A DNA stretch of 64,000 nucleotides from Flexivirga alba (GTDB lineage Bacteria > Actinomycetota > Actinomycetes > Actinomycetales > Dermatophilaceae). The notes beneath the pieces were generated by a model. That model was not told where the DNA came from. It made no database searches and was given only the letters and a program-made list of their open reading frames with translations. The position numbers were made by a program, and so were the translations under genes. Positions within the stretch are counted from its first letter, which is position 1; each line of letters begins with the position of its first letter. The stretch spans positions 1,116,001 through 1,180,000 of the forward strand of contig NZ_JBHSWH010000001.1 in the NCBI RefSeq assembly GCF_042661025.1. Direction: 5' to 3'. Of the stretch, positions 24,341 through 32,852 are shown piece after piece.

Positions 24341-25078
24341 ATGTCGAAGCCCGGCCTCGATCGGGTGATCCTGCGACCCGTCCGGGCGCACCACGCGTTC
24401 GAGGCCTGTGTCGAACAGCTGGCCCTCGCCATCAGATTGGGCATCTACCCACCCGGAAGCACGCTGCCGCCAGAACGTGATCTCGCCGAACTGCTTGCGG
24501 TGTCCCGCACGACGTTGCGCGAGGCGATGACAGCGCTGCGGTCGGCCGGTGTCGTGCAGACCCGGCGCGGGCGTGGTGGTGGCACCCTGGTGCTCGATTC
24601 CGTGCCGGTCGATGAAAAGCATTCGGGCGCAACGGCACTCGCCGGCCGACAGGACGACCTGCGGGACTCGCTGGACTTCCGGGCCATCGTCGAACCGGGC
24701 GCCGCGGCGCTCGCAGCGCTGCGGTGCGGGCGCGATGACGTCCGAGCCGACGATCGGCGGGCACTCGAAGCCGCGCTGGAGGCGGTCGAGAATGCACCCG
24801 ACGAGGCGATACATCGCCGGGCGGACAGCATCCTGCACCTGACCATCGCCCGGCTGTCCGGCTCCGCGCGGCTGATCACAGCGGTCACCGATGCGCAGGA
24901 CGACCTGCACACCCTGCTGCAGGCGATCCCGGTTCTGCCGCGCAACATCCGGCACTCGACGAGCCAGCACCGGTCGATCGTCGCCGCGATCCTCTCCGGC
25001 AACGAGAAACAAGCCAATCGCGTGATGCACCAGCACTGTTCGGACACCGCGGCACTCCTGCGCGGCCTGCTCGGATGA
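24341..25078 (+). CDS. FadR/GntR-family regulator of the amine-utilisation cluster
   Basis: 245 residues. The winged helix (about 20-85) has GIYPPGSTLPPERDLAELL and SRTTLREAMTALRSAGVVQTRRGRGGGT, the GntR signature. The C-terminal FCD helical domain (about 100-240) retains an HLTIARLSG-type metal/ligand histidine. GTG 24326 is an in-frame alternative with a better-placed GGAG. The gene lies between the permease and the ligase, matching the position of the regulator beside glnA4 in Streptomyces. Confidence 0.85.
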   Translation: MSKPGLDRVILRPVRAHHAFEACVEQLALAIRLGIYPPGSTLPPERDLAELLAVSRTTLREAMTALRSAGVVQTRRGRGGGTLVLDSVPVDEKHSGATALAGRQDDLRDSLDFRAIVEPGAAALAALRCGRDDVRADDRRALEAALEAVENAPDEAIHRRADSILHLTIARLSGSARLITAVTDAQDDLHTLLQAIPVLPRNIRHSTSQHRSIVAAILSGNEKQANRVMHQHCSDTAALLRGLLG

Positions 25079-25082
25079 ACAC

Positions 25083-25128
25083 CAAGCGGGTCGAGTGCGG
25101 CGAGGTACGAGCCGTGTATCGAGACCGC
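25083..25128. repeat. Dispersed repeat copy upstream of the ligase gene
   Basis: AAGCGGGTCGAGTG, core GCGAGGTACGAGC, then GTGTATCGAGACC. A diverged copy of the GGTYGAGTAG...GTATCGARACC family, filling the gap between the regulator and the glutamine-synthetase-like gene. Confidence 0.65.
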
Positions 25129-25148
25129 CCTTGCGAAGAGAGGAAGAG

Positions 25149-26519
25149 ATGCCGCAACGCAACGACCGCCATCTGACGCAGGAGCAACTGCGTCATCTGA
25201 TCGAATCCGGTGACATCGACACCGTTGTCACCGCCTTCACCGATATGCAGGGCCGCTTGCAGGGCAAGCGATTCCACGCTCACCACTTCCTGGACCACGT
25301 CGCTCAGGACGGGACGGAGGGTTGTGACTACCTCCTGGCCGTCGACGTCGACATGAACACTGTCGAGGGCTACGCCACGAGTGGCTGGGACAAGGGCTAC
25401 GGCGACATGGAGTTCGTCCTGGACTGGGACACCACCCGCCGCGTCGCGCACCAGCCCGGCACCGCGATGATCCAGTGCGACCTGGTCTGGCCCGACCACC
25501 GGCCGGTCTACGCGTCACCGCGCGGCATACTCCGTCATCAACTCGATCGCCTCGCTGAGCGCGGTTGGAAGGCTTATGCGGGAACGGAATTGGAGTTCAT
25601 CGTCTTCGAGAACACCTACGAGGACGCGATCGAGCGCGACTACCACGGGCTGACGCCGGCCAACCGCTACAACGTCGACTACTCACTGCTGGGCACCGCG
25701 CGCATCGAGCCGTTGCTGCGCGAATTGCGCAACAGCCTCTACGAGTCCGGCCTCAACGTCGAGTCCGCCAAGGGCGAGTGCAACTTCGGCCAGCATGAGA
25801 TCGGTTTCCTGTATGACGAAGCCTTGGTCACCGCCGACAATCATGCGTTCTACAAGAACGCAGCCAAGGAGATCGCCGCGACTCGGGGTGAGTCCCTGAC
25901 GTTCATGGCGAAGTATGACGAGCGCGAAGGCTCCTCCTGCCACATCCACCTGTCGCTCCGCGGAGAGGACGGATCGCTGGTCTTCACCGATCCGGACCGG
26001 CCCGGCGGGCGCAGCGAGCTCTACGAGCAGTTTATCGCGGGAGTACTCGCGACGGCCGCCGACTTCACGCTGCTCTATGCCCCGAACATCAACTCCTACA
26101 AGCGGTTTGCCGATGGGACGTTCGCCCCGACCACGATCGGGTGGGGCCAGGACAACCGCACCTGCGCGGTCCGGCTGGTCGGCCATGGCGCCGGCGCCCG
26201 GATGGAGAACCGCGTCCCCGGCGCCGACGTGAACCCTTACCTCGCGCTCGCGGCGATGATCGCCGGTGGCCTGCACGGGGTTGAGCAGCAACTGACCTTG
26301 GAGGCACCGATCGAGGGGAACGCCTACGACTCGGACAAGCCGCGGGTCCCGAACAACCTCGCTGCGGCGCGGGAGGCGTTCCACTCCTCGGCCGCGGCCC
26401 GAGCCGCTCTCGGCGAGGAGATCGTAGATCACTACACGAACATGGCCGATGTCGAGATTCGGGCGTTCGGCGCCGCGGTCACCGACTGGGAGCGCCGGCG
26501 TGGATTCGAAAGGTTGTGA
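25149..26519 (+). CDS. Glutamine-synthetase-like gamma-glutamyl-amine ligase
   Basis: 456 residues. GS motifs are present: GTELEFIVFE, ESAKGECNFGQHEIGF, the histidine loop SSCHIHLSL, INSYKRFADGTFAPTTIGWG and the NRTCAVR segment, with MENRVPGADVNPYLALAAM. The N-terminal beta-grasp region is shortened as in GlnA3/GlnA4/PuuA rather than true GlnA. These enzymes ligate glutamate to a primary amine with ATP. AGAGGAAG lies four bases before ATG 25149. Neighbouring aldehyde dehydrogenase, short-chain dehydrogenase and gamma-glutamyl hydrolase fit an ethanolamine route (GlnA4-like); a polyamine route (GlnA3/PuuA-like) is the alternative. Confidence 0.87.
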   Translation: MPQRNDRHLTQEQLRHLIESGDIDTVVTAFTDMQGRLQGKRFHAHHFLDHVAQDGTEGCDYLLAVDVDMNTVEGYATSGWDKGYGDMEFVLDWDTTRRVAHQPGTAMIQCDLVWPDHRPVYASPRGILRHQLDRLAERGWKAYAGTELEFIVFENTYEDAIERDYHGLTPANRYNVDYSLLGTARIEPLLRELRNSLYESGLNVESAKGECNFGQHEIGFLYDEALVTADNHAFYKNAAKEIAATRGESLTFMAKYDEREGSSCHIHLSLRGEDGSLVFTDPDRPGGRSELYEQFIAGVLATAADFTLLYAPNINSYKRFADGTFAPTTIGWGQDNRTCAVRLVGHGAGARMENRVPGADVNPYLALAAMIAGGLHGVEQQLTLEAPIEGNAYDSDKPRVPNNLAAAREAFHSSAAARAALGEEIVDHYTNMADVEIRAFGAAVTDWERRRGFERL

Positions 26520-26525
26520 GGGGTT

Positions 26526-27881
26526 TTGACCACGCATACTTTGATCAGTCCGGTCACCGGTGAAGCCTTCGCGGAGGTCGAACTTGCTGACGTCGCTGCG
26601 ACCGATGCCGCCATCGAGCGGGCCCATGAGGCGTTCCGCACGTGGCGGGCAGTGGCGCCGGGCGAACGAGCCAGGTTGCTGCGCGCCTTCGCTGCCGTCG
26701 TGGATGAGCACCTCGAAGAGCTCGCGCAGCTCGAGGTCACCAACGCCGGCCACACCATCGGGAACGCCCGATGGGAAGCCGGCAACGTGCGCGATGTCCT
26801 CAACTACTACAGCGCCACGCCGGAGCGGCTCTTCGGTCGGCAGATCCCGGCCGCGGGTGGCATCGACGTCACGTTCCGCGAGCCGCTCGGCGTCGTCGGC
26901 ATCATCGTGCCGTGGAACTTCCCCATGCCCATCGCGGGCTGGGGTCTCGCTCCGGCGCTCGCATCCGGCAATACCGTCGTGCTCAAGCCGGCGGAGCTGA
27001 CACCGTTGACCGCCATACGAATTGGCGAGCTGGCGCTGGAGGCCGGCATACCCGAGGGAGTGCTCACCGTTCTGCCCGGTGCGGGCAGTGTGGTCGGCGA
27101 GCGGTTCGTGACCCACCCGCTGGTTCGGAAGGTCTGCTTCACCGGGTCGACCGCGGTCGGCAAGAAGGTGATGGCCGGCTGCGCCGATCAGGTCAAGCGG
27201 GTGACGCTCGAGCTGGGCGGCAAGAATTCCAACATCGTGTTCGCCGACGCGGACGTTCCCGCGGCTGCGGCTGCGGCGCCATACGGCGTCTTCGACAACG
27301 CCGGGCAGGACTGTTGCGCGCGCTCCCGGATCCTCGTACAGCGTTCTGCGTATGACGAATTCATGTCTCACCTCGAGCCGGCTGTCCGTGGCGTGAAGGT
27401 CCTCGACCCGAGCGACGAGCAGTCCGAAATGGGCCCGCTGGTGTCAGCGGCACACCGCGACAAGGTGCAGTCGTATGTCGACGGCGCGAACGTCGTCATA
27501 CAGGGTGACGTGCCGGACCTGGGTGGTTTCTGGTTGCCGGCAATGGTTGCCGAATCGACGTCCATCGACGAACCCGCCTGGTGCGAAGAGGTTTTCGGCC
27601 CTCTGGTGTCGGTCATGACTTTCGACGACGAGGAGGAGGCAATCACGCTGGCGAACAGCACCGACTACGGCCTGTCCGGATCGATCTACACGAACGATCT
27701 GGGTCGCGCGCTGCGCGTTGCCCGAGGCGTCGAGTCGGGGAACCTGTCGGTCAACTCGCATTCAGCAGTGCGCTATTGGACGCCGTTCGGTGGCTTCAAG
27801 CAGTCCGGCTTCGGCCGCGAGCTTGGCCCCGACGCCCCCGACGGGTTCACCGAGGTCAAGAACGTCTTCTTCAGCCACTAA
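26526..27881 (+). CDS. Aldehyde dehydrogenase of the gamma-glutamyl-amine pathway
   Basis: 451 residues with the NAD-dependent aldehyde dehydrogenase motifs: VPWNFPMPI (about 128-136), FTGSTAVGKK, Glu229 in ELGGKNSNI and the nucleophile in GQDCCARSR (Cys263). It would oxidise the gamma-glutamyl-amino-aldehyde to the acid. The start is TTG at 26526 with GAGGGG upstream, seven bases after the ligase stop, so the genes are co-transcribed. The last bases of the gene run into a dispersed repeat. It is slightly shorter at the N-terminus than PuuC-type enzymes (about 490). Confidence 0.9.
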   Translation: MTTHTLISPVTGEAFAEVELADVAATDAAIERAHEAFRTWRAVAPGERARLLRAFAAVVDEHLEELAQLEVTNAGHTIGNARWEAGNVRDVLNYYSATPERLFGRQIPAAGGIDVTFREPLGVVGIIVPWNFPMPIAGWGLAPALASGNTVVLKPAELTPLTAIRIGELALEAGIPEGVLTVLPGAGSVVGERFVTHPLVRKVCFTGSTAVGKKVMAGCADQVKRVTLELGGKNSNIVFADADVPAAAAAAPYGVFDNAGQDCCARSRILVQRSAYDEFMSHLEPAVRGVKVLDPSDEQSEMGPLVSAAHRDKVQSYVDGANVVIQGDVPDLGGFWLPAMVAESTSIDEPAWCEEVFGPLVSVMTFDDEEEAITLANSTDYGLSGSIYTNDLGRALRVARGVESGNLSVNSHSAVRYWTPFGGFKQSGFGRELGPDAPDGFTEVKNVFFSH

Positions 27882-28020
27882 AGGTGGTCGAGTAGGCGAG
27901 GCGCTAGCCGAGCCGTATCGAGACCTCGTCGGTTTCGATACGCCCGCTCGTACCTCACGGGCTACTCAACCACCTTTTGAATGACGGGGCTCGTACCTCA
28001 CGGGCTACTCAACCACCTTT
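27880..28020. repeat. Compound dispersed-repeat block with a 32-bp direct repeat
   Basis: AAAGGTGGTCGAGTAG at 27880-27895 faces CTACTCAACCACCTTT at 27962-27977 (one mismatch), enclosing an AGCCGTATCGAGACC / GGTTTCGATAC pair. The stretch GCTCGTACCTCACGGGCTAC plus CTCAACCACCTTT is then repeated exactly, at 27946-27977 and 27989-28020. It lies between the aldehyde dehydrogenase and the short-chain dehydrogenase and may terminate or attenuate the transcript. Confidence 0.8.
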
Positions 28021-28050
28021 GGACAACAACGGAATTAAGGAGTTACAGAC

Positions 28051-28818
28051 ATGACAGGACGCATTGACGGCAAGGTCGCGGTCGTCACCGGCGGCTGCTC
28101 GGGCATCGGCCTGGCGACCGTGCAGCGGTTCGTCGCCGAGGGCGCCAAGGTCGTCATCGGTGACATCGCCGACGACGCGGGTGCGAGGACCGTCGCGGAG
28201 CTGGGCGGTGCGGACGTCGCGACCTATGTGCACGTCGACGTGACCGACAAGGAGCAGGTCGACGCGCTCTTCAAGACCGCCAAGGACACCTATGGCTCTG
28301 TCGACATCGCCTTCAACAACGCGGGGATCAGTCCTCCCGAGGACGACTCGATCCTGGACACCGACCTGGATGCATGGCGCAAGGTGCAGGAGGTCAACCT
28401 CACCTCGGTCTACCTGTGCTGCAAGGCGGCATTGCCCTACATGCTCGAGCAGAAGTCCGGATCCATCATCAACACAGCATCTTTCGTCGCTGTGATGGGT
28501 TCGGCGACCTCGCAGATCTCCTACTCCGCGTCCAAGGGCGGAGTGCTGACGATGTCCCGCGAGTTGGGTGTGCAGTTCGCTCGGGACGGTGTGCGGGTCA
28601 ACGCGCTCTGCCCCGGGCCGGTCAACACTCCCCTGCTGAAGGAGCTCTTCGCATCGGATCCCGAGCGGGCCGCTCGGCGTCTGGTGCATGTGCCGATGGG
28701 CCGCTTCGGTGAGCCGGAGGAGATGGCCAGTGCGGTGCTGTTCCTTGCCTCCGACGACTCAAGCTTCATCACCGCCAATACGTTCCTGGTCGATGGGGGC
28801 TGTCGGGCGCCTACGTGA
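28051..28818 (+). CDS. Short-chain dehydrogenase/reductase
   Basis: 255 residues, a classical SDR: NAD(P)-binding VVTGGCSGIG (11-20), NNAGIS near 89, catalytic Ser144, Tyr158 and Lys162 (SYSASKGG), C-terminal FLVDGGCRAPT. Asp38 in VVIGDIAD at the end of strand 2 points to NAD rather than NADP. Within this cluster it could oxidise the hydroxyl of gamma-glutamyl-ethanolamide to the aldehyde, the step that in the putrescine pathway needs an amine oxidase. That role is inferred from context; the enzyme by itself could act on many alcohols. AAGGAG lies about nine bases before ATG 28051. Confidence 0.87.
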   Translation: MTGRIDGKVAVVTGGCSGIGLATVQRFVAEGAKVVIGDIADDAGARTVAELGGADVATYVHVDVTDKEQVDALFKTAKDTYGSVDIAFNNAGISPPEDDSILDTDLDAWRKVQEVNLTSVYLCCKAALPYMLEQKSGSIINTASFVAVMGSATSQISYSASKGGVLTMSRELGVQFARDGVRVNALCPGPVNTPLLKELFASDPERAARRLVHVPMGRFGEPEEMASAVLFLASDDSSFITANTFLVDGGCRAPT

Positions 28819-28903
28819 CACCACTATGAGCGCCGACCGAGGCGAGGATACGAGCGAGGTACGAGTGAGGCCCGCAGCCGAGGGAAGAGGCGCGACAGAA
28901 GGT

Positions 28904-29659
28904 ATGAGCACGCCCCCTCTGATCGGCATCAGCACCTATCGCGACGAGGCGTCGTGGGGTGTATGGCGCCAGGTCGCCGACATACAGTTCGCGCAGTATG
29001 CCGACGCAGTTGTCGAATTCGCCGCAGTTCCAGTGCTGCTCACGCCGGCGCCGGCGCACGGTGATGACCTCGAAGCAGCCGCAGCGGCTGTCGTCGCCCG
29101 GCTGGACGGGCTGATCATCGCGGGCGGAGCCGACATCGATCCCGAGCGGTATGGCGCGACGCCGCACCCGGAGACGGGCGGCATCCGTCCGGATCGGGAT
29201 GCGTGGGAGCTGGCGTTGCTCGACGCGGCCGACACTCAGGGTCTGCCGACCCTGGGCATCTGCCGCGGGATGCAACTGATGGCCGTGCACGCGGGCGGGA
29301 CGTTGGAGCAGCACACGCCGGACACCGTCGGGCACACAGGCCACTCGCCGGGTGGCGACGTCTTCGGCACCACCGAGGTCAGTCTCGACCGCACCTCGCA
29401 GCTCGCGGCCGTGCAGGGCGACGTGGTCCGTGGCCCGTGCCATCACCATCAGTCGGTAGCGACGCATCCCGGCTTCGCCGTCACCGGTCGAGCGGCGGAC
29501 GGCAGCATCGAGGCGATGGAACGCGTTGCGGCTGAGGGTGATTCGAACGCCCGCCGCTTCTGCGTCGGCGTCCAGTGGCACCCGGAGATGGGTCCTGATC
29601 ACGCCCCGATCGCTGCCCTGGTGCACGCCGCCCGCGTTGACCGTCAGTCTGGAAGGTGA
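28904..29659 (+). CDS. Gamma-glutamyl-gamma-aminobutyrate hydrolase-like peptidase (C26)
   Basis: 251 residues, class I amidotransferase-like hydrolase of the PuuD/C26 group. GLIIAGGADIDPERYG, the nucleophile elbow LGICRGMQLM (Cys120) and VGVQWHPEM (His226, Glu228) are intact. It would release glutamate from the gamma-glutamylated acid, giving glycine (ethanolamine route) or GABA (putrescine route). ATG 28904 starts at the conserved PLIGIS strand; an earlier in-frame ATG at 28826 would prepend a low-complexity segment derived from repeat-like DNA. It is the last gene of the cluster. Confidence 0.88.
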   Translation: MSTPPLIGISTYRDEASWGVWRQVADIQFAQYADAVVEFAAVPVLLTPAPAHGDDLEAAAAAVVARLDGLIIAGGADIDPERYGATPHPETGGIRPDRDAWELALLDAADTQGLPTLGICRGMQLMAVHAGGTLEQHTPDTVGHTGHSPGGDVFGTTEVSLDRTSQLAAVQGDVVRGPCHHHQSVATHPGFAVTGRAADGSIEAMERVAAEGDSNARRFCVGVQWHPEMGPDHAPIAALVHAARVDRQSGR

Positions 29660-29683
29660 GCGGGACGGAGCGTGCTGTCGGGT

Positions 29684-29846
29684 TCAGGTGAGTTCGGTCA
29701 GGATGCGGGCGGCCGATTCGGCCGGTGAGAGCTCATCGGTGTCGATGACGAGATCCCACTGGTCGCCGACTGCGACGTCGACGTGTCCACGGGAGTTGCC
29801 CAGCACTCGGCCCTTCGTCCGGCCTCGTTCGCGCAGATGCAGATCA
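29684..29846 (-). pseudogene. C-terminal remnant of a nucleotide-kinase/phosphotransferase-like gene
   Basis: On the minus strand a frame ending at 29684 encodes LRERGRTKGRVLGNSRGHVD, then VAVGDQWDLVIDTDELSPAESAARILTELT before a TGA. This resembles the C-terminus of chloramphenicol-phosphotransferase-like P-loop kinases (the WDLVIDT.ELSP..A segment). Upstream it runs straight into the stop codon of the next minus-strand gene, so only about 53 codons survive and no P-loop remains. It looks like a decayed tail left by a rearrangement. Confidence 0.6.
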
Positions 29847-30755
29847 GCCGGTCACACCCAACCGTGTCGTGACCGGAGAGGGGGTCGGCGGCTCGCCCAG
29901 GCCCGGCCCTGCGGCCGGCGGCGTCTGCGTGACGGTGACGGTGACCGTGACCGTCGAGGTCTCCGACTTCGTCTCGGTGGCGGCACCCGAGTAACCCGAG
30001 CTGGCGTCGGTCGGGTCGGAAGGCATCGGATCCGGGGTGGGTGTCGTGTTCCCGCACACCTTGGCGGCCTTCAGGAAGTCGGCCTGGTCGTAGATGTCGA
30101 TCCCACCGACGGTCTGCGCGGTCTGCCCGTCCGCGCTGACGCCGCCGCCGACGAGGAGTGAGTCGGGGAAATAGTCGCTCGGGCCGGTCAGCACGATGCT
30201 GCCGGTTTCGCCGGCCGCCACGCTCACCGGTCCCGCGTGCGGGTAGTCGTCGATGTTCTCGCTGTTGTCGTTGTAGTTGATCGCCAGCGCTATGTAGTCC
30301 AGCGTTCCGGCATCCTTCGGATTGGTGAACGTCAATCTGGTGGACCAACGGCTGGCGGCGATGTCGTCCTGCGTGCACGGCCCGGGTGCGGCGGTCACCT
30401 CCACGTTCTCCGGCTCATCGCCGGGGCCACTCGACACCGGGTCATTCGGGTTCGTGCTCGTCGTGGTCGAGCTGCTCGCCGGGGGAGTCGAGGTGCTCGC
30501 TGCCGTGGACGTCGGCGCGCTCGTGCTCGACGGGGTGGAGGCTGTGGACGAACCGCTGCTCGAGGTGTCGGCACCAGCACGGGGCAGCCAGTTCGACGCG
30601 CCGCCAGCGGCGCCATACCAATGGGAGCCGGGCGAATGAGACGCGGCGACAGGCGTCGCGGTCGAGCCGGCGGCGCCGAGTACGGCGGCGGCAGCGATGG
30701 CGGCGCCGACCGATCCGGCCAGGGCGACCTGCTGCATGCGGGACAGAGTGGACAT
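29844..30755 (-). CDS. Secreted Ser/Thr-rich protein of unknown function
   Basis: 303 residues from ATG 30755. A signal peptide or N-terminal anchor (QQVALAGSVGAAIAAAAVLGAAGS) is followed by a long Ser/Thr/Pro low-complexity linker (about 50-105), then a folded part of about 130 residues with two cysteines (PGPCTQDD, KVCGNTT) and another Ser/Thr/Pro tail ending VTVTVTVTQTPPAAGPG. The architecture suggests an exported surface protein. I do not recognise the folded domain. The stop codon abuts the pseudogene remnant downstream. Confidence 0.65.
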   Translation of the reverse strand: MSTLSRMQQVALAGSVGAAIAAAAVLGAAGSTATPVAASHSPGSHWYGAAGGASNWLPRAGADTSSSGSSTASTPSSTSAPTSTAASTSTPPASSSTTTSTNPNDPVSSGPGDEPENVEVTAAPGPCTQDDIAASRWSTRLTFTNPKDAGTLDYIALAINYNDNSENIDDYPHAGPVSVAAGETGSIVLTGPSDYFPDSLLVGGGVSADGQTAQTVGGIDIYDQADFLKAAKVCGNTTPTPDPMPSDPTDASSGYSGAATETKSETSTVTVTVTVTQTPPAAGPGLGEPPTPSPVTTRLGVTG

Positions 30756-31036
30756 GAGTGACGGACCCCGGGATGAAGAGATGGTGATCCGTGCGCGTAG
30801 CGGCGTGGATCGGTGACGGAGAGTGAAAACTAGCCGATCGCCATCTGGTCGGTATCTCTTTTGCGAATACCCGGTTCGGCGTACTCGAGGATGTCCCTCC
30901 GGAATCGGCGTTGCGCTCTGGCTACCCAGCAGGCGGGACGCGCAAGAGGACGTTGCTTTCCGCGCGTTGCCGAAGACCCGCATCCCTCTGCAGACGAAAG
31001 GGGCTCAATCGGCGCCGACGACGAAGCCCCCAGGTG
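30756..31036 (-). other. Long untranslated leader of the secreted-protein gene
   Basis: About 280 bases separate the secreted protein start from the MaoC-like gene stop. Minus-strand read-out contains GGCAACGCGCGGAAAGCAAC, GGGTAGCC and GCCGAACCGGG in a GC-rich structured context. These segments look like pieces of a structured leader, but I could not match them to a known riboswitch. The repeat-free stretch may hold only the two promoters' shared region. Confidence 0.3.
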
Positions 31037-31519
31037 TCAGGCCGTGTCGTCCCGGCGTCTCACGATGTTCATCACCGTGCAGGTCAACACCACGAGGTCG
31101 TCCTGGTTGGTGACCTCGCACCGAGTGCGGATCAGTCCGCGGTCCGGCTTGCTCCGGCTCGGCCGGGCCTCGAGCACCGTCACGTGCAGCGTCAGCCGGT
31201 CGTCCGCGCGAACGGGCGCCGTCCACCTCAGCTCGTCGACACCCGGACCGCCGAGACTGGCGGTGTGTGAGATGAAGTTGTCGACATACAGCCGCATCAT
31301 CAACGACGCGGTGTGCCAGCCGCTGGCGATGATTCCGCCGAACGGCCCCGCCGCGGCGGCCGCGTCATCGACATGGATCGGCTGCGGGTCGAATTTCGTT
31401 GCGAAGCCGAAGATTTCGTCTCCGCTGACTCCGATCGGACCATAGGTGCCTGCCACGCCCGGCTGGTAGTCCTCGTAGCGGCGTTCATCCCTCGGGACAT
31501 CGGAAAACGTACTCGTCAT
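31037..31519 (-). CDS. MaoC-like hot-dog-fold dehydratase
   Basis: 160 residues. FATKFDPQPIHVDDAAAAA and FGGIIASGWHTASLMMRL are the hydratase-2 motif of MaoC/(R)-specific enoyl-CoA hydratases, with Asp and His in the DPQPIH catalytic element. It hydrates or dehydrates an acyl-CoA thioester. ATG 31519 has GAGGAGC seven bases upstream. The frame continues upstream but that part belongs to the degraded sequence at 31701-31945. No fatty-acid genes are adjacent. Confidence 0.87.
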   Translation of the reverse strand: MTSTFSDVPRDERRYEDYQPGVAGTYGPIGVSGDEIFGFATKFDPQPIHVDDAAAAAGPFGGIIASGWHTASLMMRLYVDNFISHTASLGGPGVDELRWTAPVRADDRLTLHVTVLEARPSRSKPDRGLIRTRCEVTNQDDLVVLTCTVMNIVRRRDDTA

Positions 31520-31700
31520 CGGGTTGCTCCTCGCTGGGTTGGCGGTCGCTGGTTCATCGGTCGAGCACTGCGTCGAGAAGCGACTCCGGCGAGACGCCGA
31601 GCGTTCGGTGTGTTCGGGCCCTGTCATCCACGCAGCTTGCCAGGTCAGCAACAGCTCTCGGGTCGAGTGCCGCAGGTTGGCCCCTGAGCCCTCGAGCAGG

Positions 31701-31945
31701 TCATGACGCGTCGTGCTCGGCCGGCCGCCCGGTGTAGGTGTCGACATACTCCTGGGCGCTGAGTTCGCGGATGCAACGCAACCCATGATGTGATCGGTCG
31801 CCTCGCGCCAGCCACCGTCGTCGAGGATGCTCTCGGCCGCCGCGAGAGCAGCTCGGCCGGGGTCCCCGCCGCTTCGGTCGACCGCGATCTGACCAGTCAG
31901 CCTGGCCAGCGCGCCATACAGCGAGCCGTGAGTGGGCCAGGATGA
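31701..31945 (-). pseudogene. Frameshifted remnant of an unrecognised gene
   Basis: Minus-strand reading gives HGSLYGALARLTGQIAV, then AALAAAESILDDGGWREATDHI in one frame and, after a one-base shift near 31783, CIRELSAQEYVDTYTGRPAE up to a TGA at 31701. Both pieces have protein-like composition and join naturally if one base is restored. I do not recognise the family. Its 5' end overlaps the AraC-like gene on the other strand, so it is truncated as well. Confidence 0.4.
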
Positions 31946-32792
31946 GTACGTGGAATATGTTGGCCGCGCGCCGGCTGCGCCGCTCGACCGGTTCATCGAT
32001 GACATCTACGTTCTGAGTGGCGTCCCAAGGCACCGGCGACTGAACGTTCCACCGATGCCGTCCGCCCACCTGATGCTCAATCTGGCTGCGCCCGTTCGGC
32101 TGTACGACTCCGATCCCTTGGTTCCACCAGCGGTATTGACCGGCGGCTGGTTCATGGGTGTCTGGACCAGACGCTTCGTGATCGAGCATCAGCGGCCGGT
32201 TCGAGTTGTCGGGGTGCATTTCAAGCCGTGGGGTCTCTCGGCATTCGTCGACGCCCCCTCGGCCGAGTTACGGGACCGGTGCGTGCCCATCGAAGCTCTG
32301 TGGGGTCCATCCTCGAACACCTTGTGCGATCGCATTGCCGGCGCCAGCTCGACCAGCGCGATGCACACCATCGTCGAAGCAGAGTTGCGATCACGACTGG
32401 CGGAGGGACCGTCGCGCGGCTTCGACCTGGTCAGCCACGCCGCGCGGCGGCTGGCGACCTCCTGGGGTGCGATGCCTGTCGGGACGCTGACCGACCGCGC
32501 CGGGATAAGCCGCAATTACCTTGCCGCACAGTTCAAGTCGCATGTGGGCGTCACTCCGAAACGAGTGGCGCGGATCTACCGCTTCGCACGGCTGATCCTG
32601 TCCGTCGACGCAACGCACCCAGTCGACTGGACTCAATTGGCCACGGCGGCGGGCTATTTCGACCAAGCGCACTTCAGCAAGGAATTCAAAGAGTTCACCG
32701 GGCACAACCCCACGGACTACCTGACACTTCGGCGCCGGTTCCCCGCCGACGAGACATTCCCGCCCGACAACGGTCCGATGCCCGACGAGTGA
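31932..32792 (+). CDS. AraC-family transcriptional regulator
   Basis: 286 residues. The N-terminal domain (PAAPLDRFIDDIYVLSG, then GVHFKPWGLSAF) is the DUF6597-type sensor seen in many actinobacterial AraC proteins. The C-terminal double HTH (about 180-275) has GTLTDRAGISRNYLAAQFKSHVGVTPKRVARIYRF and QLATAAGYFDQAHFSKEFKEFTGHNPTDYL. The start is GTG 31932. It probably activates or represses the DHFR-like gene 60 bases downstream in the same orientation. Confidence 0.87.
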   Translation: MGQDEYVEYVGRAPAAPLDRFIDDIYVLSGVPRHRRLNVPPMPSAHLMLNLAAPVRLYDSDPLVPPAVLTGGWFMGVWTRRFVIEHQRPVRVVGVHFKPWGLSAFVDAPSAELRDRCVPIEALWGPSSNTLCDRIAGASSTSAMHTIVEAELRSRLAEGPSRGFDLVSHAARRLATSWGAMPVGTLTDRAGISRNYLAAQFKSHVGVTPKRVARIYRFARLILSVDATHPVDWTQLATAAGYFDQAHFSKEFKEFTGHNPTDYLTLRRRFPADETFPPDNGPMPDE

Positions 32793-32852
32793 TTTTCTAC
32801 AAGACCGGAGTCACGGACAGGGAGAGAGTAAGGGGATGGACAAGGAGCAATC

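Noticed and set aside
29844..30983. A longer 379-residue version of the secreted protein
   Set aside because: The extra N-terminal 76 residues precede the signal peptide and come from leader DNA.
30756..31036. A ydaO (cyclic-di-AMP) or GEMM riboswitch in the leader of the secreted protein
   Set aside because: Some words (GGCAACGCG, GCCGAACC) looked suggestive, but the ordered conserved segments of those classes could not be found.
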